A DNA stretch of 64,000 nucleotides. Origin: Gordius sp. MW1. Its lineage: Eukaryota; Nematomorpha; Gordioida; Gordea; Gordiidae. Every line of letters starts with the position of its first letter. Position 1 is the stretch's first letter. A model generated the notes under the pieces. That model worked only from the letters and a program-made list of their open reading frames with translations. It was not told the origin of the DNA and searched no databases. The stretch is taken from the NCBI GenBank assembly GCA_964036665.1, contig OZ038532.1, forward strand, positions 20,921,037 through 20,985,036, given 5' to 3'. Made by a program: the position numbers and the translations under genes. Of this stretch, positions 32,241-44,670 are shown one piece after another.

Positions 32241-35200
32241 CTAGATGTTGCCTTCGACCCAAGGTAAATACTTTCTGAGATCCACAAACACGGAAGCTTG
32301 CCCACAAATTAAAGTACCCCACGAGATTACGCCGTATATGTACCATTGAGATTCCACCTGACACACTAAAGAACCCCCCGAGTCACTCTAAAGCGTATCG
32401 AAATATCGAAATACATGTGTGTATAATGCAAATATTTTTTATCTGATTTTAAATTAAAATGAACATCTTAAAAACTCAGAATTACAATGGATCCTATAAT
32501 TTCTAATTACAAAATAAAGTTCTGGATCTGAATGATATTGACAAGGTGATGAGATTATTACCCAAATTACTATACTACGAGTCACAAATTACTTTCATAT
32601 AAGCTAAGAGGAATTTTTTTAATTTTTAACCATAAAAAAGTCATAGCACCTTTTGAAAAACTATAATAAACTTCTTAGGGCCTGTCTTAATATCAGATTC
32701 AGATCGCCCGAATTTGTCTAAATATCCGATTTAATTTCATGGGTCAAACTCGGTTGTAATTGTTAATATTTTGTTTTTTGATAGCTAAAAACGTTTTTTT
32801 TTTGTTTATTTCAACTCTTGAGATTAAATCTATACTTTGCTGATATCTAAAAATTTCAACATAACCTTTAAGCTTTGGAAAAAGTTTTCATCTTACAGAA
32901 TCGCTGTTATGTTATGCGTCCGAAATGTAAATTTGCTGTAAATTCGAAGTTAAGACACGGCTATGTTATAATTTGTACGACGATTTTTGCTGCACAGCAA
33001 AATTCAATATTAAGACAAGCCCTTACACACATAGGGGATAGTAATTTAATGTAATTCGAAACTGAACATGTTAATTCAAGATGTCATTTTTTATTGATAA
33101 AATACCCTACAAGTTCCGGTTTGTTTATCGGGATCCCCTGCGCATAGCATATTATCGGTATGGGCAAATAACTCGAATTGTTTGGTATAGTTTAGGATTT
33201 GGGGTAGGTGAGCGCATACTTCCCAAGGAATGTAGGGCAAGCAAACCTCTTGCAAGTATTTACTGAAAGGTCGAGACAGGGAATCTATAAAACCAATGCG
33301 CATAATAATTATTATCATCCATGCACTTAATATGTGTGACAATAACGAGCGCCATCTTCAATATAGCCATAATTAATATATTTCTAGAGCCTGCATTAGT
33401 CAACATGATATGTCATGTTAGCGAGTTTTTAATTTTATATATCTCGTAATTTTCTAGATTGTGCTTAAAAGGTAATTTTATTTATCAGATATTTCTCTCA
33501 GTTTTAGTATTAAAATCATAAATAATTGACATTTCAAATAAATAGTTTGCAACAATTATGAAATCTCCCTGGGTGAAGTCAAGTGAAATGCGAAAGGGAA
33601 GCTGTCTTTAGTACATATCTCCTACCATTACCATCAGCATAACGAGCGCATGCTGCTTAAAAACCCGGTTACAAGCCCTGGCAGATTAAAGTTGCTATGG
33701 CTGCTAGTTGAGTGAGATATAAACTAATCGAGCATTTAGCAGAGTTTCTTGATATGAACCGTGGTATCGAGCAGGTTTGTTTAAAACTAAACATGGTTTT
33801 TAGCAATTTAATTATAGCATATACCAGTATAGTTGGTAGCAGGCAATTATACTGATTTTAATAATTTATCCATGCTAATCAATATTTTTTCAATCTTATA
33901 TTATTCCAAAAATGGAGATAAAAAAATTAAAAATATATAATAAATTAAGAACCTTGCCCTCCCTTTTTTTGTCCCGTTGGTTTGCCCCCTCCTCTTTTTC
34001 ACCCGGGTTCAATCTTATATTATTCCAAAAATGGAGATAAAAAAATTAAAAATATATAATAAATTAAGAACCTTGCCTTCCCTTTTTTTGTCCCGTTGGT
34101 TTGCCCCCTCCTCTTTTTCACCCGGGGGGGGGGAAGGGTGGGGGGGGGGTGATTTGCTCCCCCTTTTTTACACTCTTTTATAATTGGGGGGGGGGGTGAT
34201 TTCCCCCCCCCCCCTCTTTTTACCTCTTCCTCATTACCTTCTTTCTTAACCGATGGGGGGTGATTTGCCCCCCCCCCCTCCCCGGGTGAAAAGAGGGTAA
34301 AAAAATAGGGTAAAAAAAGAAGGGGGGGGGGGCAAATCAACGAGACAAAAAAGGGAGGGGCAAAGTAAATTATTATAATTTTTTATCACCATTTTTGAAT
34401 TAATATATGATTGAAAAAATATTCATTACCATAAATCATTAAAATCAGTATAATTAATTAGATTATATGCCAGCTGCCAACTATACTAGTATGCTATAAT
34501 TAAATTTGCTAGAAACCATGTTTATTTTTAAACAACCCTGCTCGATACCATGGTTTATATCAAGCAACTCTGCTAAATGCCCGGTTAGTTTATATCTCAC
34601 TCAACCAGCAACCATTGCAACTTTAATCTGCCAGTGCTTGTAACCGGGTAATTAAGCAGCATGTGCTCGTTATGCTCAATGCTGATGGTAATGGGTGAGA
34701 TGTATGCTACTACTATAGGTTATGGTTGTAGCATTTAAGCCTATTAATATCACTAAAATTATGCTTAGGTAAAGACTCGCACCTCGTGAGCCGCTGTTAG
34801 TCTAATAAATTATCCATCAAAATTTCATAAGAAGATAAGACCCTAAAGGTTCTTAATATATTTGTTTAAGTTCCAATTTATATCTTTCGAGGGTACACCT
34901 TTATTTTTAACTAACATCAAAGAGGTATGTATGATCTGATAGGCATATGTAATATAAACAATTGTTAGCCTTAAAGGGGTCAGTTCGGTTCCTTATATTA
35001 AAAAACGACCTTGAGTAAAGACTTTTAAGGAAATGCAAGATAGTCCTAAGAATAATTTTATAATTGAGCAAACTACGACTTAAGACACATGTAAATGATT
35101 TTATACAAAAGCTTGCATACTTGTAGTTTTACCAAATCCTACGGCGTAACATGAATGACCGGCTTGAAGGTCAAAGGTATCGGATGCGGGAGGTAAACAA

Positions 35201-38200
35201 ATTGGTCTTACCCTTTCGTTCATCCCAAATGTGTCCACTATTTTAACAATCGCTACATCGTGGTCGACCCCAATTGTGGGATCATAGTCAGGGTGAATGG
35301 TAATTGCTGCAATTTGGTATGTATCACCCAGTTGGTCTATATCATAAGTTCCCGTAACTATTTTGACGTTCTCACCACCGCTTAATAAAAGTTATCTTGT
35401 CATTATTTGATTATCGATTTAGTGCGACGATTATTGCATAAAGTGCGATTATTATGAGTGATGAAAACGAATAGTTAAAAATGGTGTATCTTTGTTAAAA
35501 AAAGTTATCCTTAATAGCTAAAAAGGTTGGAAATTGTTAACCAACATAATCTTGATTTGTTTCACCTCATCATTAATTTGGTTTCACTCGCCTCTTATTA
35601 GCCCTAATATAATGCTTATTATAAACGTGATATCTTTCAAAACGTTAAAAAATATACTAAGCTAATGAATGACCACTAGATATTTAGATATTGTAAATAG
35701 TAAAATTCCAAAATCGTATATAATGCTACTTTATTCATGATGCAGTTGTAGAGTAGGATTGTATGTAACTTGTTTGAAGAAAATCAAACATGTCTCAAAC
35801 TCTTTACAATCTATTTATCTTATGATATTATACCAATATGATTAAATCTATTGTCATTGTAATGCCCTTCCTTTCATTACTGACTCGAATCAAGTTACAA
35901 GCAATTTTATGTTAATCTAATATTACCATAGACTACATAGACTGCTCATGTCATATTATTGATATGGTAAAATGTGAACCATTAAGTCCGCCATTATGAA
36001 TTTAAATATATTTCCTGTCGTTCTGCAGTGTACCCAATTGTTAAAACAGAAAAAGTGAATTTACCCTCTTCATTAGTTAATAAATCAGAATTAATAAATG
36101 ATTATTTAATAAAATGCAGGTGGTACTAAATTGCTTTAACATCACATCATGACAGTATTTTTATATTTGTAAATGATATATATTTTAAACTGCGCTTTAT
36201 AATGTTTAACTAGTTTATTATTTTTTATTACGTTTTAAAAACGTGTTAATTAACCGTAACTATTATCTTATCTATATGTCCTTCCCTAATCTGGGCACAC
36301 TTCAAAATGGCGGAAAAATGGTTTATCTATTTAAAGTTAATTAACAGTCTATCTGATCTATGAATATTACAGAGAGACATACTTTAAAAAAAAGTGCTAA
36401 TATGCTTAGAAAGCTACCCTTTCCAAATTAATAAAAATTCTTTTTAATTTAAATATAAATTGAATAATCACTAGCATGGGCGTAGCCAGCATTGGAATAA
36501 AAGGGGGTAGGGACAATAATCATTTGGGGGGGGGGGGGCCAAAGGAACATTTTTTACAATTTTAGCCATAATTTTAATAAATTTTAACAAGTTTTTGGAT
36601 TTAGAGACGGGCAGCCGCCCCTCCTTGCCCCCAACCTTGGCTACGCCCATGTCCACAAGCCTATTCCTAAACGTCCCCCGCCTCTCACTAATATTTTTCA
36701 AGCAATATAATGTACTGGTTTGTGAAGCAATGGGCAGCCGTTATGATATGATTGCTGTTGATTATGGTACCACCACAATACACGTTACCTCCTGGCTTTA
36801 ACGAAATCAGGGCCACCTTAAAATTGTTTAATTTAATTTTAGAAATACAATTTTGTTTACAAACCGCTTAAATTATACGAGAGAATATACATAGTTATCT
36901 AAATTAAGCGTGTATTGCACAGAGAGGCTTTAAATTTCTAGCGTTTATATATAGAAATAAATTTATTGCATTCATTATTGGTTATAAAATACATAATGTT
37001 TGTGAAGATGAATGAAATCCTTTTTAAATTAAGCTAGCTCTAAATATTAATTAATTTATATAATGCCTATGTCGGAAATAATTAACGAAAATCTGCTAAA
37101 GTGGTATGGGCATATATTAAGAAGGGAGACGAATGATATAGGTCGAAAAGTACTGGACATAGAGGTACCGGGGAAGAGAGGAAGAGGACGACCTTCTGTC
37201 ACGTGGAAAGGACAAGTAGACAAAGTTATGAAAACTAAGTATTAGATTAATCAAGACATGGCACTAACCCGATCAAAATGGAAGAAACTCATCAAAACAA
37301 ACCCTGCGACTGTGGGTTCAAATACTTGAGAAAATAGAAGAAGAGAGAATGAAAAGCAAATAATAATGGGGCTTGACCTAACCCGGTTAGGTAAAAGGCA
37401 ATTTAGTTTGGGTAGAGTAAGTACATAATTTCTATAAAGTACAAATCTATAATCGAATGTTATATGGATTATATGTCGCATTTTACGCAATAATTTACCA
37501 TGTTCAGCGTACTGTGTTATTTAGTTTTTTCGCAATAAACCGGGTTTTAGTTAAAATATATTTGATTTTAAAATTATTTCAAATATTGTAAAATATCTTA
37601 CATTTCAATAATAGAAAGGTAACCTATATAAACAATTATTTTTTTTAAATTAAATTCAGGGAGTAAATTTAAATTTTTTATACCAAAATTCCACATTTTT
37701 TCCGGTAATAAAACATAATTTTCAGAGTCAAGATTATACGTGCCAAGGCCAGGATAAGGGATGGGCCTGTGAACCACCTACTATGTGTTGGCTCAGCTTA
37801 TCGCATTTAGGAGTGAGAGGATGCTTTTTGGCTGATATACCACAAAGTCCTTCATATGGTGGCCCATTTTCTTCATCTGCAAAAAATCATGTTTTATAAT
37901 TAAATTACCCCAAAATAAATTACTTAAACAAAATGAAAAAATTGACACATGATCGTAGCCATAATTTAAAATAGGGGGGGGGGGGGGAGGGAGTAGCTCA
38001 TAGGCTCACAATTTTCATATAGACATTATTTCCTATCAACATATGATTTCAAACTTTGTCTTAGGCAGAGACCAGAAATGCCCAGCCGGGCTCTGCCCGC
38101 CCGGCCCACGGGCCGGGCAACTGTCAAAAATTTAGATTTTTGGGCGGGCCCGGGCAGACCCATAATAAGATTCGGGCAATTCGGGCTTTATGATATTTTT

Positions 38201-39152
38201 AAATAATGTATTTTTCCGTTTTCATCTATTAACCTATCACTTTTTTATTAGAATGTATGATTTTTGATAATCCTAGTTTTTATACAAAAAATGAGAAATT
38301 AAAATATAAAGTTTTACAAAATATAACGATATTAGTTTCTAAAAATTTTGAAAAACATAATTTCAGGCCGGGCAGCTCTAATAATTCGGGCATGGCAGGG
38401 CGGGCATTTAAGGGGATTCGAGGGTGGGCAGCTTAATCATAAAATCGGACCGGGCCTGGTTAGGGCAGAAATTTTAAACAAACCTGACTTCTAGTCTTAA
38501 GTACTTAAAAAGAATATTTAAATTTATGAAAACAATTCTAAATTTAAAATTATTTTTTAAACTACTTTTACCATTTCCTTAAATATTTTTGGCTGCGTTA
38601 ACTCCTAGTTTAAATTAAGAGACTATTTATTCAGTTCTTAAACAGCTCCAAATTGCCAAAAAATGTTTTATTTATTTAATATTTGTAAACTGTTTTCTGC
38701 CGACATATATGTTTGTAGATTTAAGTTTAAATAGAAATAACCAACTGGCGGAAGTCAAACATGCATCATGTAATTATATATATTGAAAGATATCAAAATA
38801 TAACTATGAATATAGTTTAAATTATCATTTCTCTATTAAATTAGAAAATCACCGCACTCATGGGCGTAGTCAGGATTGGACTTAGAGGGGGGCAATATGA
38901 TTTAGGGAGGGGCAAAATAATTTTTTTTTGAATTTTTAGTCATCAAAATATTAATTTTTAAAGAATGGTTTGGATTTAGAGGGGGGAACAACCGCCCCTT
39001 CCTGCCAACCCCTGGCTACGCCTATGTCGGCACTCTATTTCCTTATATTAATTACCATTTCGTAATTTAACATAATAAAAAGTTTAATGGGAATTACCTG
39101 AGAGTGAATATGGTAACAAAACCATAAAATATAATAGTAGAATAGGGTTCAT
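32241..39152 (-). CDS. Secreted chymotrypsin-fold serine protease
   Basis: Six exons (39152-39098, 37876-37740, 36816-36716, 35380-35121, 33284-33106, 32387-32241 TAG) join in phase to 292 aa. Exon 1 is a signal peptide (MNPILLLYFMVLLPYSLS). A short pro-segment with one Cys pair partner (EGLCG) leads to IVGGSQAHPLSWPW. The triad is present: His in TAAHC, Asp in DHDVAIV and Ser in SDSGGS. Unusual points are that the activation site is H|IVGG, not R or K|IVGG; that residue 189 is Gly, so it is not trypsin-like; and that the oxyanion residue 193 is Ser. An active but atypical secreted protease is inferred. Its introns carry MITEs, a LINE end and a 1.1-kb foldback. It is divergent to the cysteine-rich gene at 39908. 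Confidence 0.9.
33610..34710. mobile_element. Long foldback element inside protease intron 4
   Basis: Two arms of about 300 bp are inverted copies. ACCATTACCATCAGCAT on the left mirrors ATGCTGATGGTAATGG on the right, and CCAGTATAGTTGG mirrors CCAACTATACTAG. Between them lie a 117-bp direct duplication (33891-34007 and 34010-34126) and G/C homopolymer runs. There is no transposase. Confidence 0.8.
35960..36350. repeat. Dispersed repeat family E, copy 1
   Basis: Similar in order and content to 53560-53870. Shared pieces include GATATGGTAAAA, TCTGCAGTGT, a TGCGCTTT segment and CACTTCAAAATGGCG against CATTTCAAAATGGCG. Both copies lie in introns of minus-strand genes. No protein or ends were recognised. 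Confidence 0.6.
36475..36651. mobile_element. MITE family B copy
   Basis: The element runs from CATGGGCGTAGCCAGCATTG to CTTGGCTACGCCCATG. The flanks ATCACTAG and TCCACAAG match at 5 of 8. It ends 65 bp from exon 3 of the protease gene. Confidence 0.75.
37063..37330 (+). pseudogene. 3' end of an RTE/Craniata-like LINE
   Basis: The frame reads LLKWYGHILRRETNDIGRKV, then PGKRGRGRPSVTW, the conserved C-terminal WYGH...R.KRGRP part of endonuclease-type LINE proteins. It is followed after a stop by a degenerate ALTRSKWKKLI. A short palindrome, ACCTAACCCGGTTAGGT, follows near 37377. It lies opposite in strand to the protease gene, in its intron 2. Confidence 0.7.
38063..38490. repeat. GC-rich palindromic element in protease intron 1
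   Basis: GC-rich arms full of GGGCCGGGC and GCCCGGGC motifs flank an AT-rich centre in otherwise AT-rich DNA. Similar CGGGC tracts occur at 17637-17760, 18970-19080, 42335-42460, 56410-56510 and 57090-57185, so this is a repeat family, perhaps transposon ends. No target duplication was established. Confidence 0.5.
38859..39026. mobile_element. MITE family B copy next to protease exon 1
   Basis: The element runs from CATGGGCGTAGTCAGGATTG to CTGGCTACGCCTATG. The flanks ACCGCACT and TCGGCACT match at 6 of 8. It ends 71 bp from the signal-peptide exon. Confidence 0.75.
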
Positions 39153-39907
39153 TTAATATTGCAATGAATTAAAAGCGATTTTTAAGGCTGTAATGTTTAC
39201 GTAATTTATGGCAATATGCTAAAATAAAGAAATCGATATCTAAACGTTGCGATGTTTTAATTAGCCCACCAACACCAAGTCAACTCAAATGTTGTTTCTA
39301 GAAATATACACCGGACCTACCCCCATCTAGCCACGTGTTCAATTACATCACTTCTATTAATAATTATAATTACACTTCATTTGTATTAATTGCTAAAAAT
39401 TCATTTATTATAAGTATCAAATCCAAAATATTAGTTATCTAATGTAATATTGGTTTTCAAAAATAAAATTATGATAAAAAGGTATACTAAATTATTGGAA
39501 ATATACAATTTATGATAGAAATAATATTTTGCGCCTTTTATGAGTTTGACTATTGACCCTCTAAGACTCGAAAATTAGAAGAGTAGAGAATTGTAAACCC
39601 AATTGTCTATAAAAAAACGCGTTAAAAGTTCGGAATATAATAGAATTATTTCTCTGTACGTCCATGGATTAATATTGACACTTTCTATTTTAGGGAAATA
39701 AATACAGTTCAATTATTTCCTAGAAACCATAGTTTAATAGTTCAAAGTTCATATAGTATCAGTTCAAGATGCGACTAATCGACCTAATTATCGATTGATT
39801 TATACTCCCGATATCACCTTTGTTCCACTAAACTTGACAATAACAATGAGATTAATTTCTTACAAATAAAAATTTTCAAATTTATCCTCTATTTATTCTC
39901 AAAATTA
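39153..39907. other. Shared upstream region of two divergent secreted-protein genes
   Basis: About 755 bp separate the starts of the protease (-) and the cysteine-rich protein (+). It is AT-rich without recognised repeats or a clear TATA box, and may act as a bidirectional promoter. Confidence 0.4.
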
Positions 39908-41785
39908 ATGAAATCATCAATATTCCTACTGCTATCGTTTTACAAAGTTGTAAGGCATTTTAAAATTTATATTTTTTGAGATTCATATTTCATGAAATGC
40001 ATTATTTAACGGAATACAGATTGATATTGGATTCGGGAAATTGCCCCACAGGAATATTTATCAAAAGTTTGCTGAAAAAATAGATATTCCTAACAACGTC
40101 GATTGTAATACATTTTTAAAGTTTATTTTATTATACTTGCTCAATTATTGCTCTAAATTTTTCTAAAAGTTAGGAGCCGAACATTTTTATTTTTGATTTG
40201 ATTTAATTTTCTTTTTTTTATGATTTTTATCAAAATTAATTGCATCACAAAAAACGTTAGAAAGTTTCTATCACCTAGGTCTGAATAGGTTTAACATTAA
40301 AAGTTTTATCAATTAGCATCTAAAAGAAATTTCTAAAGTATTTTTTAAAATCTGATACCACAACTAGGGCTTAATTAATATTATTTAGTTACTAAAAGTA
40401 AAAAATTTACACGATATTTAGGGTGCAGATTATGTGCTTTGAGTCAGCTGACGAGTTTCAACCCCTGTTTTAGCAATTCCGATTGCATGGGTATGTCCCT
40501 ATGCGACCGCAATAGGCACATGGGTGACTCTTGGGGTTGCTGTTGCCACTTTGAAGGTAATAATATATACAAATAATTTAATAAGAGATATTAAAAAGTC
40601 GGTAATTTTAAGATCGTTTAGCCTTATTTAATACACTATTATAAAATCAGGGCTTAAAAGTATTAACGATAAAATCTTCCGTAATATGCATAGGTTACAT
40701 AGACATCTAAAGATGGATTCTTATTTCCAAGCCATTTAGAAGTTTGTTAATATAAGTTTACTTTTCGTACACGAGAATGATGATATTCATATTTGTTAGA
40801 TATTATTATAAGTTTTTGCAACTCTGCCTTCCTCTGGCGATGCCTATGGATGTAATAAAAAAGAGCCTTATATGGCAATAAATAATATATCCCTAATTCA
40901 AATTAAAAAATGTAAATTTACAATTTTGAAATGTATGTTAAACAAGACCAAATTATGCGTATATATTTAATATTAAATTCCGCGTTAATTAAACCTATAA
41001 AATTTGTTGGGGTGTTCGGGTTAAAAAGTTGGCATTATTATGGGGCGTCTTATGTGGCAAGCCATTGAATTCTCATTAATGCAAATAGCAAAGGTTTTTA
41101 TATGAATAATAACATGCAGTATTAATTAATATAAATAAATTAGTTTAATATCATAAACAAAAGAAGAGATTGGTTGTTCAATTTGTAATTCACACGTTCC
41201 CTTTCCCATATCAATAAATATTTGAGTTCGTATAAAAAATCTCTGAGAATACTCTTTTTTAAGATGCTTGCAACTAACTTAGGACCCTGTTCACAAATAA
41301 ACTAAAACATTCGAAAACTTTTATTTTAATAATAAATAATGCACGAATCCCATGCAATGACATAATTCTATTTGCAACATAACAATCTTATGATTGATAA
41401 CAAAAAGTTGGTATTTAAACAGCTGTCGTGCCTCAAAGGGCATGCCATTAACAACACTCTTAAGCTTTTATATTTTGTACTAGTGTCTCAGATACCCCAG
41501 CCTGTAAGGGGTGCATCTATAATGTCGCAAAGTTTCTTAGAATCAAGTTTATTAGGAGCCCTTGCAACCCAAACACCTGCTCAGCCACTGATCATGGTAA
41601 TCATACTCCCTACCGTTTCTTGCATAGGCCTCGTCACACCCAATTGTTTCCCATGTCCATTAAATGTTCGTAATTGTTCTCAACCAGTTAGTAAAGTATT
41701 TTGCAGAAATGTCCCATGTGCAGGTGGATGTCTTCCACAATACTTAAATTCTATGCGCGTACCTATTTTATGCACTATGTTATAG
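39908..41785 (+). CDS. Secreted cysteine-rich protein, unknown family
   Basis: Exons 39908-39949, 40448-40556, 41492-41596 and 41628-41785 (TAG), GT-AG and in phase, give 137 aa. Exon 1 begins MKSSIFLLLSFYKV, a signal-peptide core. The rest holds 17 cysteines, in motifs such as NPCFSNSDCMGMSLCDRN, a CCC triplet, SPCNPNTC, NCFPC and NVPCAGGC. The stretch around SDC...GCCC faintly recalls a WAP-type knot, but no known domain fits the whole. Most of it lies in two frames on either side of a 31-bp intron, which is why a single open frame misreads its middle. An extracellular disulphide-rich role is inferred; the odd Cys number suggests one free or dimerising Cys. The weakest part is the join from exon 1 to exon 2. 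Confidence 0.6.
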
Positions 41786-42006
41786 CGCTAAATTTTATGT
41801 GTGTTTTTTCAGCTAATCAAATAAAGACTTCGGATTAAAAACAAAATATTTCGTTACGATAATTCAAAGCTGTGACCATAAGTATTAATCGAGTGTGATG
41901 TTTGAGAATATAGAAAAATCTATAACTTTTAATGAGATTTATGTAAGGAAAGGCATTTGTGGTTAATTATTATCATCATTTTTATAATTATAATGGATTT
42001 ATAGAA
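41786..42006. other. 3' flank of the cysteine-rich gene
   Basis: AATAAA lies near 41820 (CAAATAAAG), 35 bp after the stop codon, and fits a polyadenylation signal. Nothing else is seen. Confidence 0.45.
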
Positions 42007-42245
42007 TCAACCGGCAAACTGTTTTCTGATTCCGATGGAGTTATTTAAGGTGAGCACAAATATATTTTTCGTATTTTATTAACGTCAAGTTATTGAAATA
42101 GTTGTCGTCAAAGTTGCTAATAACAACGATTTTGGCGTTTTTGCAACGTCAATAACTAGCAAATTAATGGATAAAATTTTAAATTTTATTTATAAATAAA
42201 GGGGAGATAAATCCATTAAGAAATTTATTTTAGCCTCTCTCTAAT
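42007..42245. repeat. Dispersed repeat family D, copy 1
   Basis: Shared with 55145-55400: AATCAACCGGC at the start, then CACAAATATATTTTT, GGCGTTTTT with AACGTCAATAACT, and a TAAAAGGGGAGA-like stretch. A shorter copy is at 42525-42700 and an inverted one at 58708-58800. Ends and mechanism are unknown. Confidence 0.6.
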
Positions 42246-42334
42246 AATTTTGTATTATATATTTAAAATTAACTTTACAGACAAATTGCCCCAGACTCAA
42301 GTTGTTGTTTATCTACTACTACTAGTGGCCTGCA

Positions 42335-42480
42335 CGGCCCGGTGCGCGGACGGGCCTAAAAGCCTGGCCCGCGACCCAGACTTAGATGGGCTTTACTTTG
42401 AAATAAAACAACGGCCATGGCTTAGATGGGCCTTAATATAAAACAGGCTCGGGCTGAGCCTAGATAGTAAGACCCACTAA
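42335..42480. repeat. GC-rich CGGGC tract
   Basis: GC-rich sequence such as GGCCCGGTGCGCGGACGGGC within AT-rich DNA, related in style to the tract family described at 38063. Not coding. Confidence 0.4.
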
Positions 42481-42524
42481 AGGCCCGTTTTATAAAGTAT
42501 AAACAAAGGTTTGTTTTTATAATG

Positions 42525-42700
42525 TTCCGGTCTACAAAAAAACAACTGGAAAAAGAGTTTTTTTGTGGTGAACACAAACATGTTTTTCATTTTTCTCCTA
42601 TATGTCAAGTTTTTGTAATAGAGCTCAAAGTTGCGAAAATGAGCGTTTTGCCTTTTTTGGATACTGAGAAAACAAATAGATAAAAGTTGAAAAATATTTT
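42525..42700. repeat. Dispersed repeat family D, copy 2
   Basis: A more diverged copy. GTGAACACAAACATGTTTTT, then GTCAAGTTTTTG and GCGTTTTGCC, follow the order of the copies at 42007 and 55145. Confidence 0.45.
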
Positions 42701-42879
42701 TTGGTGGTAAAACAAATATAGAGGCAAATCCCACAAAAACAACTTTTCAAGCAGGTTAATTAGTTTTTAATTTATTTTTTACTTACTCCTTATAATTAAT
42801 ATCACCCCAAAATCGCCCCAGACTTAGGGTCTCCATCTTTTACCAATCCCATTGGTTTATATGCATTATTATTGTTAAA

Positions 42880-44670
42880 ACAGCTGGGTTTGTTAAAAAT
42901 TTTAAATATCAGAAATGCAGCGGAGGAACGGAAAAAAACGTTGAGTTTTGGATAGAATGAAATAGTTTTTATAATTAGAAAAGGGCATGGTGTTTGGGGT
43001 GTTGAAGAATCTCATTTTTGATTTACGGATGGATAAGTGATTTTATAGAAAAAAATATAAGGCAGCTGGGTCACCTAGATGAGCACCCAGGTGGGTTAGA
43101 TTATTCATTTCGGTTTTTAGAAAGGGTTTAAAATTGGAAAATTTTTGGTGTCTGGGCACTAGACTATTTCGCATTTGGAGATATTCAACTTGAGGTTTAA
43201 AGCAAATTTAATATAATGGATTAGCTGTATGTCCTTGGAAATTTCTTCAGGAGGGCCACATAAGGTAGCATCATCTAAGTACCAAACATTAATGTTTAGG
43301 CGCATTTGCAAATGAGTTTCGATATAAGACGTCGGAAAATACTACCTATAGCAATGGGTCTTACAAAATTATCAAGCTTTTTGATAGCTATTTTAACGCC
43401 AAACAAAATGGGGATAATACGGCTCGGAATTTTTAATGATTAAGTTGGATAGGGAGGTAATGGAGTTGAGTAAGATAGCTGCGTTTACGTCTTGAAGGTT
43501 AATTAATTAAATCTTGTAAGTAAACCGGTCAAAGACAATCGTGGCCAACTGCAGAGTCTATGGGGAAAGAATTGATGACTTCGCGAATATAGGAAGATTC
43601 GAGTTTGTTTAAGAAGGGGGGGGGGCGTAGGTAATCGTTCATTGAAAGAGGTTGGAGGATGTTTGGGTTTGAGCTATTGGTATGAATCAAGGGAATAGGG
43701 AGCTAATGAAATATTCATGTAAAATATTCGGAGGGTCCTATTTGGGTTTAAGTTATTAATTTTGTTGGAAAATTGTTTAATTGTATGCTTAACAGGGGGG
43801 GGGGAATGAAGATGGTTGGGGTGCTTTTAATAGTGCAATCCAAATTAGATAATGACTCTTTAATTTGTTTGAACAAGTTTTGTTCGTTGAGTCCACTAAA
43901 CTGTCTAAAAGGTTTATCCCAGTTTGTAATGTAAGGGAATTTGTAAAAAAGTGATTATTTTTAAAAGAACTGTTGAGGAGCAGGTCGGGCACCTCTAGAA
44001 ATTCTTAAAATAGTCTTAGGAAAGGTGATATAATGGGCGCACCGAGTGATATTATAGTGTGCAATAGTCTCTTTTTATTTTGAAGACATTCAATGTGGGT
44101 ATGTTGCAAACCGACCAGTAGTATATTATTTTTCTATAGAGACTCTGATGTACCATTAGATATATGCTTGGGGGGGGGGGTGTTAGCTAGTTGTTATTAA
44201 TGTTATATAGTACTTCCTCCACCTCATGCGTAATTTGATGAATCAATATGGTGTTTAATGTAATTATAAAAAACAACAAATGTGGCGATGCTATCCATAG
44301 TTTTATCTAAGATTTAGGACCATGAGGGAGGGAATTATTAAAAAAAAGGACCTTACACTAGGAAAGCGCATCTCACAATGGACTCTTATAATGTTCGTGG
44401 TACTATGTCTGTTTACTCCTTTTGACTGGTCTTAAATGACGCGTTCCAACACAAAGCTTGTGATGGATAAGTATGAATCACTCCGAAAAATAGTCCAATG
44501 GACTGGTGCACACGGGACTCTCCAAGAATGAAAGTCCTAAATTAGATGCGGAAGGAACATTGCGAGGAGCATCCTCATAGATGTGCTGAGCATGCATTTT
44601 CCAAAGCTTTGCTTTCAAATGTAACACAACACAATGAGTAACATCGAGAAATTTAAGATGAAACAAAGCA
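42880..44670 (-). pseudogene. LINE copy 2, same family as 26050-28776
   Basis: Read on the minus strand, it gives HAQHIYEDAPRNVPSASN (near 44590), a stretch equivalent to the IGSVFRR region (near 43350), WYLDDATLCGPPEEIS (near 43270) and LNLKLNISKCEI, then degenerate sequence to about 42880. It extends further 5' than copy 1 at its N-terminal side. Many stops and frameshifts are present. It keeps Tyr in the active-site motif where copy 1 has Cys. Confidence 0.75.

Noticed and set aside
34020..34340. 106-codon Pro- and Gly-rich frame
   Set aside because: Produced by G/C homopolymers in the loop of the foldback element in the protease intron.
41372..41785. Single 137-codon open frame on the plus strand
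   Set aside because: It starts at a non-ATG codon and reads through an intron acceptor and a 31-bp intron. The cysteine-rich spliced model uses a different frame for 41492-41596 and explains the sequence better.
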